64,000 nt of DNA from an uncultured Lachnospiraceae bacterium (lineage in GTDB: Bacteria > Bacillota > Clostridia > Lachnospirales > Lachnospiraceae), in the NCBI GenBank assembly GCA_902776305.1, contig CACYPS010000003.1:124001-188000 (forward strand), read 5' to 3'. The position numbers and the translations under genes were made by a program. This document shows, piece after piece, positions 15,628 through 24,569 of this stretch; the stretch's first letter is position 1; each line of letters begins with the position of its first letter. The notes under the pieces were generated by a model, which did not search any database, had not been told where the DNA came from, and saw nothing but the letters and a program-made list of their open reading frames with translations.

Positions 15628-16233
15628 TTATTTTTTCATACACTCTACATATATCTCCGGGAAGGAAGCTCTGATGACTTTTCCGCGCCTGATTCTCCAT
15701 CCGTTATCGTGCAGAAAATCTACGAACGTATCCCGCGTCCATGCATGCTCTGTCTTAAAGCCGGTAAACCCTCCCATGGCACCTGCCAGGAGATTTTGTC
15801 CCGCGTTCATTTTTGCATGAATGAATGTAGGTGCGATCATGAGTCCTTCCGGCTTCAACACTCTTCTGATTTCCCCGAGCGCCTTCTCCGGTTCAGGCAG
15901 GATATGAAGGGCATTGGAAATAATGACAAGATCAAAGCTCTCATCGCTGAACGGAAGATTCATGGCGTCTCCCGTTACGAACTCCAGCTTTTCGGAATAC
16001 CGGCCTTTTTTCGCCTGCTCGATCATCTTCGCAGAATAGTCGAGAGCATACATGTATTCCGTCACATCCGCGACTTCCTTTGCTATCAGTCCCGTTCCGG
16101 TACACACTTCCAATACCTTTTTTCCGTCAGCCTTCTCTTTGATCAGTGAACAGATTTCTCTGTACGCAGCTTCATCCTTCTTCATGAACCTGTCATAAAC
16201 AGGCGCGAATCTATCCCAAAACTGTTTCTCCAT
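15628..16233 (-). CDS. Class I SAM-dependent methyltransferase
   Basis: 201 residues with a full class I fold: motif I VLEVCTGTGLIAKEVAD, acidic strand-2 end MYALDYSAKMIEQAK, motif II region LEFVTGDAMNLPFSDESFD and motif III ALGEIRRVLKPEGLMI. This pattern is of the UbiE/COQ5 type that methylates small molecules or lipids. The operon with an AI-2E-type membrane protein, a phosphatase and a cell-surface peptidase gives no clear substrate. The start has GGGGT nine bases upstream. Confidence 0.88.
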   Translation of the reverse strand: MEKQFWDRFAPVYDRFMKKDEAAYREICSLIKEKADGKKVLEVCTGTGLIAKEVADVTEYMYALDYSAKMIEQAKKGRYSEKLEFVTGDAMNLPFSDESFDLVIISNALHILPEPEKALGEIRRVLKPEGLMIAPTFIHAKMNAGQNLLAGAMGGFTGFKTEHAWTRDTFVDFLHDNGWRIRRGKVIRASFPEIYVECMKK

Positions 16234-16265
16234 ATAGTACCCCGTTTATCTGAAATGCAATTGAA

Positions 16266-17546
16266 TCAGTCAGCTTGTTTTTTCTTCTTCAGAAGATCGC
16301 TGAACAGGTTCTTTTTGTTTTCTTTTTTCTCCTTATCCTCTTCGGAGTCCGTTTGAAACTCCCTGATATAGTCCTCCATCATATCTTCTCTGCCATGCTT
16401 TTTGAGGCCGAAATGTATAATACGTTTCGCGAGATCATATATGACGCCGAATAGCGGAACGCCGACGATCATTCCTATAACGCCCCAGTAACTGCCGAAA
16501 AACAGAATAGCGAACAGAATCCAAAAACTCGAAACGCCGATCTTGTCTCCGAGGATCTTGGGACCGATGACGTTCCCGTCGATCTGTTGAAGGATGATGA
16601 TGAATACAATGAAGATAACGCATTTGTAAGGATTCTCTGTCAGGATCAGGATCGCTGACGGTACCGCACCGAGGTAGGGTCCGAAGAACGGAATAATGTT
16701 CGTGATTCCGACTATGACGCTGACCAGCAGTGCATATGGCATATTCAGAAGCGCGCACACGACGAAACAGATGACCCCGATAATCGCGGAGTCCACCAGT
16801 TTTCCGCTTATGAATCCGCCGAAAAGGCTGTTCGTCAGTTTCAGTTCATTATAGATCCAATCCGCAGGCTTCTCTGAAACCAGTCCATACAACATAATTC
16901 TTGCCTGTGCCCCGAACTTTTCCCAGCTGGCGAGCATATATATCGCAACGACACAGCCGATAATGACGTTCTTGAGGACACCCAGCATACCGCCGAAACC
17001 GCCTGCCACCTGGGATACTATGTTCTCGAGATTCGGAAGAAGAAATTTCTGAATCGACTCGTAAATATGGTCGTACGCATTCTCTATCGTTTCGGTGAAA
17101 CTTGATACCAGTTCATTTCCGAGGCCTTCACCGATCAAAGCACGAAGCCAGTACTCGAACTCCCGCAGACTTCTCGGAACCTTTACAACGAGTACTTTGA
17201 TACTTGTAATCAATCCCGGAATAATAGCACAGAACATAAGTGTAATAACGACAAGCACTATGACAAATGTGATTGCGATCGACACTCCTCTGCAGCCTTC
17301 GACTTTCTTATGGAACAGTTTTTCAAGTATAGCCTTCACGGCCCTTTCGACCGCATCCACCATCGGCTTAAGAAGGTATGCTATAACGAATCCATAGATA
17401 AACGGCTTCAGGACATCGATTAATCTTCCCAATGCCTGTCCCACCCCGTCAGCACGTATCATCAGCGTCACAAAGAATAACAGTATAATGATCGTTACGA
17501 CCAGAAGCTCCAGGTATCTTCTGTTCTCCTCCATGAATCTCTTCAT
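16266..17546 (-). CDS. AI-2E family transporter (YdiK/PerM-like)
   Basis: 426 residues from the ATG at 17546, chosen because GGAGG lies eight bases upstream; a GTG nine bases earlier overlaps that site. It has about seven or eight hydrophobic segments in the PerM pattern: two near the N-terminus, a central soluble stretch, then VGITNIIPFFGPYLGAVPSA and ILQQIDGNVIGPKILGDKIG, the family's signature blocks. The C-terminal tail is Lys/Glu-rich. Family members are associated with autoinducer-2 or small-molecule export and sodium/proton exchange; substrate unknown. It is the first gene of a four-gene operon, with a TATAAT -10 about 40 bases upstream. Confidence 0.88.
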   Translation of the reverse strand: MKRFMEENRRYLELLVVTIIILLFFVTLMIRADGVGQALGRLIDVLKPFIYGFVIAYLLKPMVDAVERAVKAILEKLFHKKVEGCRGVSIAITFVIVLVVITLMFCAIIPGLITSIKVLVVKVPRSLREFEYWLRALIGEGLGNELVSSFTETIENAYDHIYESIQKFLLPNLENIVSQVAGGFGGMLGVLKNVIIGCVVAIYMLASWEKFGAQARIMLYGLVSEKPADWIYNELKLTNSLFGGFISGKLVDSAIIGVICFVVCALLNMPYALLVSVIVGITNIIPFFGPYLGAVPSAILILTENPYKCVIFIVFIIILQQIDGNVIGPKILGDKIGVSSFWILFAILFFGSYWGVIGMIVGVPLFGVIYDLAKRIIHFGLKKHGREDMMEDYIREFQTDSEEDKEKKENKKNLFSDLLKKKKQAD

Positions 17547-17676
17547 CGAATCCACCTCCAGTGAGATAAACTTTCAAAAGGATATTATAAAGCAAAGAAG
17601 TCCGGAAAGGAAGCTGTAAAATTGATTGTATCAGTGCCGTTGCCGCGCGAAATGATCTGTCTGGAGGAAAAATCGT

Positions 17677-17705
17677 TTGTAATCTTCCACACATTGGATT
17701 ATAAT
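17677..17705 (+). promoter_or_regulatory. Promoter of the sigma-factor gene
   Basis: TTGTAA (17677-17682), 17-base spacer, TATAAT (17700-17705), 43 bases before the start codon at 17748. Confidence 0.65.
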
Positions 17706-17737
17706 TGAGAAACTGCACATTCTCGAAAGGATTAAAC

Positions 17738-17767
17738 ATGTATCAATATGGCAGCAGCTACACATAA
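17738..17767 (+). other. Nine-codon upstream ORF overlapping the sigma-factor start
   Basis: ATG at 17738 stands seven bases after AAAGGA, the ideal ribosome-site distance. It opens a nine-codon frame (MYQYGSSYT) that ends inside the sigma-factor gene. The sigma ATG at 17748 is 17 bases from the same site, and the sigma frame is closed by a stop at 17733-17735, so it cannot start further upstream. The short frame may therefore be translated and couple or dampen sigma synthesis. Confidence 0.4.
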
Positions 17768-19217
17768 AGCCAAACCTAATGAACAGAAAATAACCCCATT
17801 ACTTAAAAAGAAGCTGGACAATCTTATTGCTCTCGCTGCACACCACGATGATCTGGTTGACCGCAGGGATATCAATAATGAATTTTCCGGATTGACATTG
17901 CAGGATGAGCATCTGAAGATCATCTGTACTTACTTAGAAGAACACGGAATCACGGTCGTCCCCGACCGCACAAAGGCCGCTCTTTATACTGCCGCCAAAA
18001 CGGAGTCGTTTCCGTCCGAAACGCATACATCTTCCGAAAACGTTGATACTCTCTCAGATGATCGGGAAGATATTCCTGACTCTATCTCAGATGACGATAC
18101 TTCCTTCGACAGGGATGACAGCGTTACGGATTCCTACAGCCATGAGGACGACTCGGATGACTATACAAAATCAGACGAATATAAAGCCACGGAGGAAGCC
18201 TATAATGTAACGGCAGACACAAGCGCTGTGACCGACTCGCTGCGCATGTATCTGAGAGAAATCGGAAATATTCCGCTTCTCACCGCCGAACAGGAAACAG
18301 ATATCGGTAGGCAGATGGAAAACGGTAAGATTGCCGCCGGCATTCTGACGGAGGGAAGCCTCAAAGACTACTCTGACTCCGATGATATACACACTTCCGT
18401 ACCGGAAGATCTCGGTGAGTATGCCGCTGAGGAAGACAAACTCGCAGTTCTGAGCGGAAAGACCCGCTCGCAGCTGCGTTCCGTCGAGAAGCAGGGGCAG
18501 GCCGCAAGGACCCGCCTCGAGGAATCGAACCTCAGACTGGTCGTTTCCATTGCAAAAAAATATGTCGGTTTCGGTATTCCTCTCTCAGATCTGATTCAGG
18601 AAGGAAATATCGGCCTTATGAAGGCTGTCGACAAGTTCGAATACCGGAAAGGCTACAAATTCTCGACCTATGCTTCATGGTGGATCAGACAGGCGATCAC
18701 GAGATACCTTGCAGATACCGGCAGGACGATTCGCATTCCGGTCCATATGCATGAAAAATTCAACAAGCTGAACCGACTTTCCAAGCAGTTCCTTCAGGAG
18801 CACGGCCGTGAGGCGACACCTCAGGAACTGGCTGAATTGATGAATATTTCCGCAGACGAAGTCAAGGAACTTCAGAAGCTTGCTCAGGATACGATATCTC
18901 TGGATTCGCCGGTCGGAGACGAGGATGACAGTCATCTCGGTGACTTCATCGCGGACAGCAATATGGCAGAGCCGTTCGAGGCGACGGCTGATACAATGCT
19001 TCGCGAACAGTTGGAGGAAGTCCTCAGCACATTGACAGAACGTGAGCAGGAGATCCTGAGACTTAGAGTCGGATTCGACAACGGGCGTCCCATGACGCTC
19101 GAGGAAGTAGGCGAGCTCTACGGGCTCACACGAGAGCGCATTCGTCAGATCGAGTCGAAGGCGCTGAGAAAACTGAAACACCCGAAAAAAAGCAGACTGC
19201 TGGCAGATTATATATGA
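17748..19217 (+). CDS. RNA polymerase sigma-70 factor, RpoD/SigA-like (possibly a group 2 paralogue)
   Basis: 489 residues. A sigma 1.1-like N-terminus (about 15-70) is followed by an unusual acidic Ser/Asp-rich linker (about 85-155). Region 1.2 ([21 protein letters not shown]) comes next, then region 2 with the core-binding and melting helices ([33 protein letters not shown]), region 3 and region 4.2 ([20 protein letters not shown]). It recognises -10/-35 promoters as part of RNA polymerase. Vegetative RpoD usually sits beside dnaG and reads RTLEEVGKEF in region 4.2. Here dnaG is absent and several region 2.4/4.2 positions differ ([20 protein letters not shown]), so it may be a second, specialised primary-like sigma. 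Confidence 0.88.
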   Translation: MAAATHKAKPNEQKITPLLKKKLDNLIALAAHHDDLVDRRDINNEFSGLTLQDEHLKIICTYLEEHGITVVPDRTKAALYTAAKTESFPSETHTSSENVDTLSDDREDIPDSISDDDTSFDRDDSVTDSYSHEDDSDDYTKSDEYKATEEAYNVTADTSAVTDSLRMYLREIGNIPLLTAEQETDIGRQMENGKIAAGILTEGSLKDYSDSDDIHTSVPEDLGEYAAEEDKLAVLSGKTRSQLRSVEKQGQAARTRLEESNLRLVVSIAKKYVGFGIPLSDLIQEGNIGLMKAVDKFEYRKGYKFSTYASWWIRQAITRYLADTGRTIRIPVHMHEKFNKLNRLSKQFLQEHGREATPQELAELMNISADEVKELQKLAQDTISLDSPVGDEDDSHLGDFIADSNMAEPFEATADTMLREQLEEVLSTLTEREQEILRLRVGFDNGRPMTLEEVGELYGLTRERIRQIESKALRKLKHPKKSRLLADYI

Positions 19218-19233
19218 TCTGCCGGCTTTTTTT
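19199..19233 (+). terminator. Intrinsic terminator of the sigma-factor gene
   Basis: GCTGGCAGAT (19199-19208) pairs with ATCTGCCGGC (19217-19226), then a seven-T run. The stem includes the last codons and the stop. Confidence 0.85.
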
Positions 19234-19467
19234 CTTCATCGTGAGTTCAATCCCGCAATGAAGAATAAGAGACAAATGAGTGCAGAAATTTCAGATTATA
19301 TCGGGTTCTGAAGCCATATTTGTAGTATAATAGGAGTAAGGCTGACCAAAGAGTGTCAGTAAAGCGTAACTACTCGGCACGTCATCAAACACCCCGCTGT
19401 TTGGGACGGAGTAAGTACAAAAAGTACTGCGCGATGAAACAAATGCTCTCAAAAAAGGAGGTATAAA

Positions 19468-19776
19468 ATGGATAATAGAATCACAGAAGGACTCAAGACG
19501 TTACTTCTCGCCGGTGTCGGCGCAGCAGCTCTCACGGTCGACAAGTCGCAGGAAATCCTGAAAGACCTCGTTGACCGCGGCGAACTTACAGTGGAACAGG
19601 GCAAAGCGCTTAATCAGGAGCTGAAACATAAGATACAGGCTGTAAAAGAGCAGGAGCAGCCGCAGGTCGCGGATGAGCCCAAAAAAGATTTCGCAGACCT
19701 CGTAGCCGGTCTCTCTCCGGATGATCTTGCAGCACTGAAAGAGCAGATTCTTAAAGTGGAGACAAAAGACGAATGA
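19468..19776 (+). CDS. Phasin-superfamily protein
   Basis: 102 residues, helical and amphipathic. An N-terminal hydrophobic stretch (GLKTLLLAGVGAAALTVDKS) is followed by a charged coiled-coil-like region (ILKDLVDRGELTVEQGKALN). This is the phasin/PhaP-like pattern often annotated upstream of ABC1 kinases in clostridia. There is a perfect AAAAGGAGG ribosome site. Its stop overlaps the ABC1 kinase start by four bases (ATGA), indicating coupling. No polyhydroxyalkanoate genes are seen, so binding to lipid or membrane surfaces, perhaps presenting the kinase, is a more likely inference than granule coating. Confidence 0.8.
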   Translation: MDNRITEGLKTLLLAGVGAAALTVDKSQEILKDLVDRGELTVEQGKALNQELKHKIQAVKEQEQPQVADEPKKDFADLVAGLSPDDLAALKEQILKVETKDE

Positions 19777-21485
19777 AAAAAACTCCCCCGTATTCTCAGG
19801 ACATACCTGACGGAGAAAAGAAAAGCGGGGCAGAAGGCGGCCAATACAGTAAATCCGTTGACAGCATTTCTGAAACAAAGCCTACACAGTCTCAGATCAA
19901 GGCGGAAAATGACGCGCGTTTCAGGGAAATACGGCAGGTTTTAGCCAGGAATAAGATTTCCCGAGGTATCTCACCGGAAAAGCTTCGCATCATCCTGGAG
20001 GAACTCGGACCCACGTATATTAAGCTCGGTCAGATCATGTCGCTCCACTCGGATATTCTTCCGAGAGCATACTGCGAGGAACTGATGAAGCTGAGCTCGG
20101 AAGTGACGCCCATGCCGTTTGAGGATGTCGAGGATGTCATAAACGGTTCATACAGGCATCCGTGGCAGGAAGTATTTGCATCCATCGAAAGAACACCGTT
20201 GGGTTCCGCCTCCATAGCGCAGGTCCACAAAGCCGTTCTCCACACAGGTGAGGAAGTCGTTGTAAAGGTCGAGCGCAAGGGAATCTACGACAAGATGGCT
20301 CGTGATATCCGTCTTCTGCACAAAGCAGTCAGGATGCTTCCTCCGGTCGGCAATCTGCGCGATATCGTCGATCTCAACATGGTCCTCGACGAACTCTGGA
20401 TGGTCTCTCAGGAAGAGATGGATTTCCTCAAGGAAGCTGCGAACATCGAAGAGTTCTCTGCCAACAACGCCGAATTCCGCTATATTTATGTTCCGAAGCT
20501 CTACCGGGAGTATACGACTGCCCGGGTCCTTGTCATGGAATATGTGGACGGTATAGCGATCAACGACAAGGATGCGCTTCTGGCTGAAGAGTATGACCTT
20601 GATGAAATAGGCACAAAATTCGTAAACAACTATATTCATCAGATCATGGATGACGGCTTCTTCCATGCGGATCCTCACCCCGGGAATGTCAAAATTCGGG
20701 ACGGAAAAATCGTCTGGCTCGATATGGGCATGATGGGAAGGCTGACTGAGCGGGAAAGAAAGATTATGATCCGTGGTGTTGAAGGTCTCGGAATGAAAGA
20801 CGTCACCATGGTTACCGATGCTGTTCTGGACCTCGGAAAGTTCTGGGGAAAACCTGACCGCGACAAGCTCTACCGCGATCTGAGAGACTTTATCGAAGAA
20901 TTCGGTTCTGTTTCCATGGGGCAGGTCGATATAGCGGAGACACTGCAGGCTATGATGGAAGTCATGAAAGCTAACAAAATCGGTATGCCGCACGGCATGA
21001 CCATGCTCGCACGAGGTATGTCCCACGTGGAAGGAGTCCTCGCCGATATCAGCCCTGACATCAACATGCTTCAGATTGCCGCGACTTCAGTCGCTGACGA
21101 AGCCCTCTCCGAGATGGACTGGAAACAGGAAATTTCGCGCACTGCAAGGCATGTGTACCGGTCAGCCAAGAAAAGTATCGATATTCCGATGCTCGCTGCG
21201 GATATCATGCAGGAATATCTTGAAGGACAGGCAAGAGTGAATCTGAAGCTGGAGGTATCCAATGAGTTTGCACAGATCATCTTCGCTTCTATCAGAAACC
21301 TGGTCATAGGTATGTGTATTCTCGCACTCCTCATCGCATCGAGTATCCTGTGCCTCACGGATATGAAGCCCCAGTTCATGGGTATCCCTTTTCTTGGTGT
21401 ACTGGGATACTTCATCGCATTCTGTTCGACTATGTACTTCTTCGCGAGATTTGTCTGGCGTAAATTTTTCAAAAAAAAGAAATGA
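19773..21485 (+). CDS. ABC1 atypical kinase (AarF/UbiB family)
   Basis: 570 residues. UbiB-type signatures are present: the KxGQ motif (YIKLGQIMSLHSDILPRAY), the Ala-rich nucleotide loop (PLGSASIAQVHKAVLHTGEE), the catalytic region (DDGFFHADPHPGNVKI) and DFG-like WLDMGMMGRL. Two C-terminal hydrophobic helices (LVIGMCILALLIASSILCL, GIPFLGVLGYFIAFCSTMYF) anchor it to the membrane. The family supports ubiquinone synthesis in proteobacteria and mitochondria. Clostridial members occur in organisms lacking ubiquinone, where the role is unknown, probably lipid or isoprenoid handling. It is translationally coupled to the phasin-like gene and followed directly by a strong terminator. Confidence 0.92.
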   Translation: MKKTPPYSQDIPDGEKKSGAEGGQYSKSVDSISETKPTQSQIKAENDARFREIRQVLARNKISRGISPEKLRIILEELGPTYIKLGQIMSLHSDILPRAYCEELMKLSSEVTPMPFEDVEDVINGSYRHPWQEVFASIERTPLGSASIAQVHKAVLHTGEEVVVKVERKGIYDKMARDIRLLHKAVRMLPPVGNLRDIVDLNMVLDELWMVSQEEMDFLKEAANIEEFSANNAEFRYIYVPKLYREYTTARVLVMEYVDGIAINDKDALLAEEYDLDEIGTKFVNNYIHQIMDDGFFHADPHPGNVKIRDGKIVWLDMGMMGRLTERERKIMIRGVEGLGMKDVTMVTDAVLDLGKFWGKPDRDKLYRDLRDFIEEFGSVSMGQVDIAETLQAMMEVMKANKIGMPHGMTMLARGMSHVEGVLADISPDINMLQIAATSVADEALSEMDWKQEISRTARHVYRSAKKSIDIPMLAADIMQEYLEGQARVNLKLEVSNEFAQIIFASIRNLVIGMCILALLIASSILCLTDMKPQFMGIPFLGVLGYFIAFCSTMYFFARFVWRKFFKKKK

Positions 21486-21512
21486 GATTCGGAGATCCCG
21501 AATCTCATTTTT
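21482..21512 (+). terminator. Intrinsic terminator of the phasin-ABC1 kinase operon
   Basis: ATGAGATTCGG (21482-21492) and CCGAATCTCAT (21498-21508) form a perfect 11-base-pair stem followed by TTTT. The stem begins on the stop codon. Confidence 0.88.
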
Positions 21513-21543
21513 GCTATACCCGTTTTCTTAAGTCTGTTCGCGT

Positions 21544-23154
21544 TTACAACAGCAGCGTCGCTTCCGCAATGCTTGTCAAATGATTTGCTATACGATTCAG
21601 AGAGTTGAGGATCTCGACATAAGCGACGCCCTGATCAAATGCGCACTCCCCGTTATTCATACGTTTCATGTGGTTATCATTCGCCTCGGAGCACATCCTC
21701 TTAATAGCATGCTCCTCTTTGCGTGCTTTATCGGCAAACGCCTCATCAATCTCGCCATCTCTGAGCTTGGTCATTACTCTGTCGAGCATGTAAACATCTT
21801 CTTCATAGATGACCTTGAACTCTTCGCACGCCTTATCGCTGAACATCCACTTATTTTCAATACACTTTTCATTCTGATCAAGAATCTTGCATGCATGGTC
21901 TCCTATCTGTTCTATATCATTCATCCCCTGGAACATGACAGCGAGATGATTTGATTCCTCTTCGGGCATCTCAATCATGTTAGCCTTAGAAATATAATCA
22001 ACAATCTCGCCGGTAAGGAAATCGATCGTCTCCTCGTTATCACGGATCTGACGTGCACGTTCGACAGTGTGACTGAGGATACCTTCACTGGCATCAATAA
22101 TATTCTGTCTGACCATTCCGACCACACGCTCAACTTCCTTCGATACCTGCAGGACCATAACGGACGGTGCTGCAACGATCGTCTTATCTATGTACTCGAG
22201 ACGAAGCGAGCTTTCATGAGCCTGCTTCGGAAGGATTCTGTAAGTCATCTTAACAACTGCATTCGTCAGCGGAAGAAGGACGATACCGGTAACCAGCTTA
22301 AACATAATGTGGAAGAAGGATACCTGGAAAGACGCACTCGCCACACGGGATGCTATCACGTCCGTGAGAGGCGACAGCATTACGAGCGGGATGAAAATCA
22401 GAGCTCCGACCGCATTAAATACGAAATAGATAATTGCCGCACGTTTCGCATTATTCTTTGCGTTTAATGCTGACAGGATGACCGGTGAGGATGATCCCAC
22501 GTTGATACCGCATATAATGAAAGCAGCGAAGTACAAAGGCATAAGTCCCTGCATTGCGAGAGCCTGCAGGATACCGACTGCAGCGGACGAGCTCTGGATG
22601 ACCATACACAGCACAACGCCGATCAAAAATCCGAGGACCGGATTTTTTGCGTTCAGAATAAAGTTCTGGAACATGACCGAATCCTTGAGCGGTGCCATCG
22701 AGCTGCTCATCGTATGAAGCCCCTGAAACAGAAGACCGAAACCGAGGATGACCTGCCCGACATGCTTATGCTTCTTTTTCTTTGCATAAAGCATGAGAGC
22801 CGCACCTACTGCGATGCACACCGGAGCAATGCCGGATACATCGAGTGCAATCAGGATACTTGTGATTGTTGTACCGATGTTGGCACCGAAGATTACTCCG
22901 GTCGCCTGCGCAAGATCCATAATTCCGGCATTAATGAATCCCATGGCCATTACAGTTGTTGCCGAAGAAGACTGAATGCACACCGTTACGAGCATACCGA
23001 CAAGGAAGCCCATGACGGGAACGCGGGTCAACTTCTCGAGAAGATCTTTCATCTTCGAACCAGCTGCGAGCTGAAGACCTTCACCCATGTAATGCATGCC
23101 AAATAGGAAGGCGCCGAGGCCTCCGAATAATGACAGGACATTGGATATATCCAT
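21544..23154 (-). CDS. Na/Pi cotransporter family protein with C-terminal PhoU-like domain
   Basis: 536 residues from the ATG at 23154, selected for the AGGGGG ribosome site seven bases upstream. Two inverted Na_Pi_cotrans repeats carry the signature QSSS motifs: VTVCIQSSSATTVMAMGFIN (about 60-80) and MVIQSSSAAVGILQALAMQG (about 190-210). A PhoU-like helical bundle follows at about 330-536 (MNDIEQIGDHACKILDQNE). The protein couples sodium entry to phosphate uptake; in bacteria the PhoU part probably regulates it. It is monocistronic and convergent with the ABC1 kinase operon. Confidence 0.92.
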   Translation of the reverse strand: MDISNVLSLFGGLGAFLFGMHYMGEGLQLAAGSKMKDLLEKLTRVPVMGFLVGMLVTVCIQSSSATTVMAMGFINAGIMDLAQATGVIFGANIGTTITSILIALDVSGIAPVCIAVGAALMLYAKKKKHKHVGQVILGFGLLFQGLHTMSSSMAPLKDSVMFQNFILNAKNPVLGFLIGVVLCMVIQSSSAAVGILQALAMQGLMPLYFAAFIICGINVGSSSPVILSALNAKNNAKRAAIIYFVFNAVGALIFIPLVMLSPLTDVIASRVASASFQVSFFHIMFKLVTGIVLLPLTNAVVKMTYRILPKQAHESSLRLEYIDKTIVAAPSVMVLQVSKEVERVVGMVRQNIIDASEGILSHTVERARQIRDNEETIDFLTGEIVDYISKANMIEMPEEESNHLAVMFQGMNDIEQIGDHACKILDQNEKCIENKWMFSDKACEEFKVIYEEDVYMLDRVMTKLRDGEIDEAFADKARKEEHAIKRMCSEANDNHMKRMNNGECAFDQGVAYVEILNSLNRIANHLTSIAEATLLL

Positions 23155-23305
23155 AGTGTTTTCCCCCTGATAAAATTCATAGACAGCTTCTGACGGCGGC
23201 AAGACACCGCACAATACTTAAGCAGTCCTATCTTTTATAATACCGCTGCAACTGCTTTTTAGCTATCATTAGAGCGAAAAGTCAATGTAAATTCTATGTA
23301 AAGTG

Positions 23306-23857
23306 TTACCGCATGAACAGTGTCTCCTGCAAAGAGCACCACTTATCCGCCAGACACACAATTGCTGCTTCTCTCGACTTCGGAATAGCGTTCAGTGTAA
23401 GCGGCCACATATGTGTCCGTATGATTTCCTGTTCCTTCTCATCGATATCGAATATTTCCACGGCATTTTGTCTGGCCTGTTCAGGATGCGTAAAGCCGTG
23501 CAGCCTGTGCGACCCACCGTCATCATCATGCCAGTCATAGAGGTAAAAATCATGCAGAAGGGCTCCGACTGCCAGCTTCTCCTCATCGGCTCCTATCCGA
23601 AACTTACGGTTCAACTTCAGGCTCATCTCGGCAACGCGCTCACAGTGATCGTAGGTAGTGATACTCCCGTGCTGTGTAAAGGCCCGCATCTCGCGGACTT
23701 TCGGATGATTGATATAGTCGGATAGTAACTTCTCCACTTCCGCTTTTTTTCTGTCCCTCAGTTCCTTTTTCATCCCTTTGAGTTCTTTTTTCATTTTTTT
23801 CAGTTCTTTTTTCTTCAGTCTTATTTCTTTTTCCTTGTCAGAGATTGTTTCCGTCAT
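23306..23857 (-). CDS. HD-domain protein with N-terminal Lys/Glu coiled coil
   Basis: 183 residues. Residues about 8-45 are an uninterrupted Lys/Glu heptad-like stretch (KKELKKMKKELKGMKKELRD) predicted to coil. The HD phosphohydrolase core follows: a metal His in YDHCERVAEM, the HD pair in GALLHDFYLYDWHDDDGG, HGFTHPEQARQN, and a late Asp in CLADKWCSLQ. HD proteins hydrolyse phosphate esters of nucleotides or related molecules; this short YfbR/'HD family' form has no other catalytic domain. An AGGAG ribosome site precedes the ATG. It lies 20 bases after the 2',3'-phosphodiesterase gene, suggesting a two-gene nucleotide/RNA-related operon. Confidence 0.85.
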   Translation of the reverse strand: MTETISDKEKEIRLKKKELKKMKKELKGMKKELRDRKKAEVEKLLSDYINHPKVREMRAFTQHGSITTYDHCERVAEMSLKLNRKFRIGADEEKLAVGALLHDFYLYDWHDDDGGSHRLHGFTHPEQARQNAVEIFDIDEKEQEIIRTHMWPLTLNAIPKSREAAIVCLADKWCSLQETLFMR

Positions 23858-23877
23858 ATTTTACTCCTGTCCGTGTG

Positions 23878-24378
23878 TCAGCCACCGATATGAAATATCT
23901 CCGTATAGACCATTTTTCCGTTTTTTGCCTCTGATTTCATGAGAGAAATCTTCCTGACCATCATCTCCTTCTTCGGAACGATGACTCCCTGCGGGTGCAC
24001 ATTGGATGCCTTTCTCACCAGAGTGATGTGAGGCTCAAACTTTTTCCGATCATATTTGATGCCGGCCTGATCAAGCGAGTCACGCAGTGCTTTAACATAC
24101 GCTTTCAATTTCTGTCCTCCCTTGGCGCCGACCCACAAAATATCCCCAAAATTGCCCATATCTGTCAGAGTTAACATGAAAGGGGTGAACGGCACGGACT
24201 CCATCGCCTTCTTCACGCCGTCAGCGTTCTGCGTCTCGCCTATAAAAGCAAGTGTCAGATGAAGGTTATCTGCGGGGCTGTAGTTTCCACCCACATTTTT
24301 CTTTTTCAAATCGTGCATTGTGGATATGAGGCCCTTCCGGATATCATCGGAAAATCGTATTGCTATAAACAGTCTCAT
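23878..24378 (-). CDS. thpR: RNA 2',3'-cyclic phosphodiesterase (ThpR/LigT family)
   Basis: 166 residues. Two HxTx motifs define the 2H phosphoesterase active site: NLHLTLAFIGETQ (about 41-53) and EPHITLVRKASN (about 127-138). Family enzymes open 2',3'-cyclic phosphates on RNA ends and were first described as 2'-5' RNA ligases. The start is AGGAGCAGAAAATG. It is the first gene of a pair with the HD-domain protein. Confidence 0.9.
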   Translation of the reverse strand: MRLFIAIRFSDDIRKGLISTMHDLKKKNVGGNYSPADNLHLTLAFIGETQNADGVKKAMESVPFTPFMLTLTDMGNFGDILWVGAKGGQKLKAYVKALRDSLDQAGIKYDRKKFEPHITLVRKASNVHPQGVIVPKKEMMVRKISLMKSEAKNGKMVYTEIFHIGG

Positions 24379-24569
24379 TTTCTGCTCCTGATTAATTTTT
24401 TCTATTATTTTTTTAATCTGTTTTTAATGTTTCTTTCAGGATGCGTTCATGTAGCGGCGCTATTCTTTAGATGCATCAAGCAAAGAGAAAGCATCCGAAA
24501 GCCGCAGCAAGGTTTATACTGCGATACAAGAAGCCTTCTAAATATACCACAGAATTAAGGAGAATAGAA

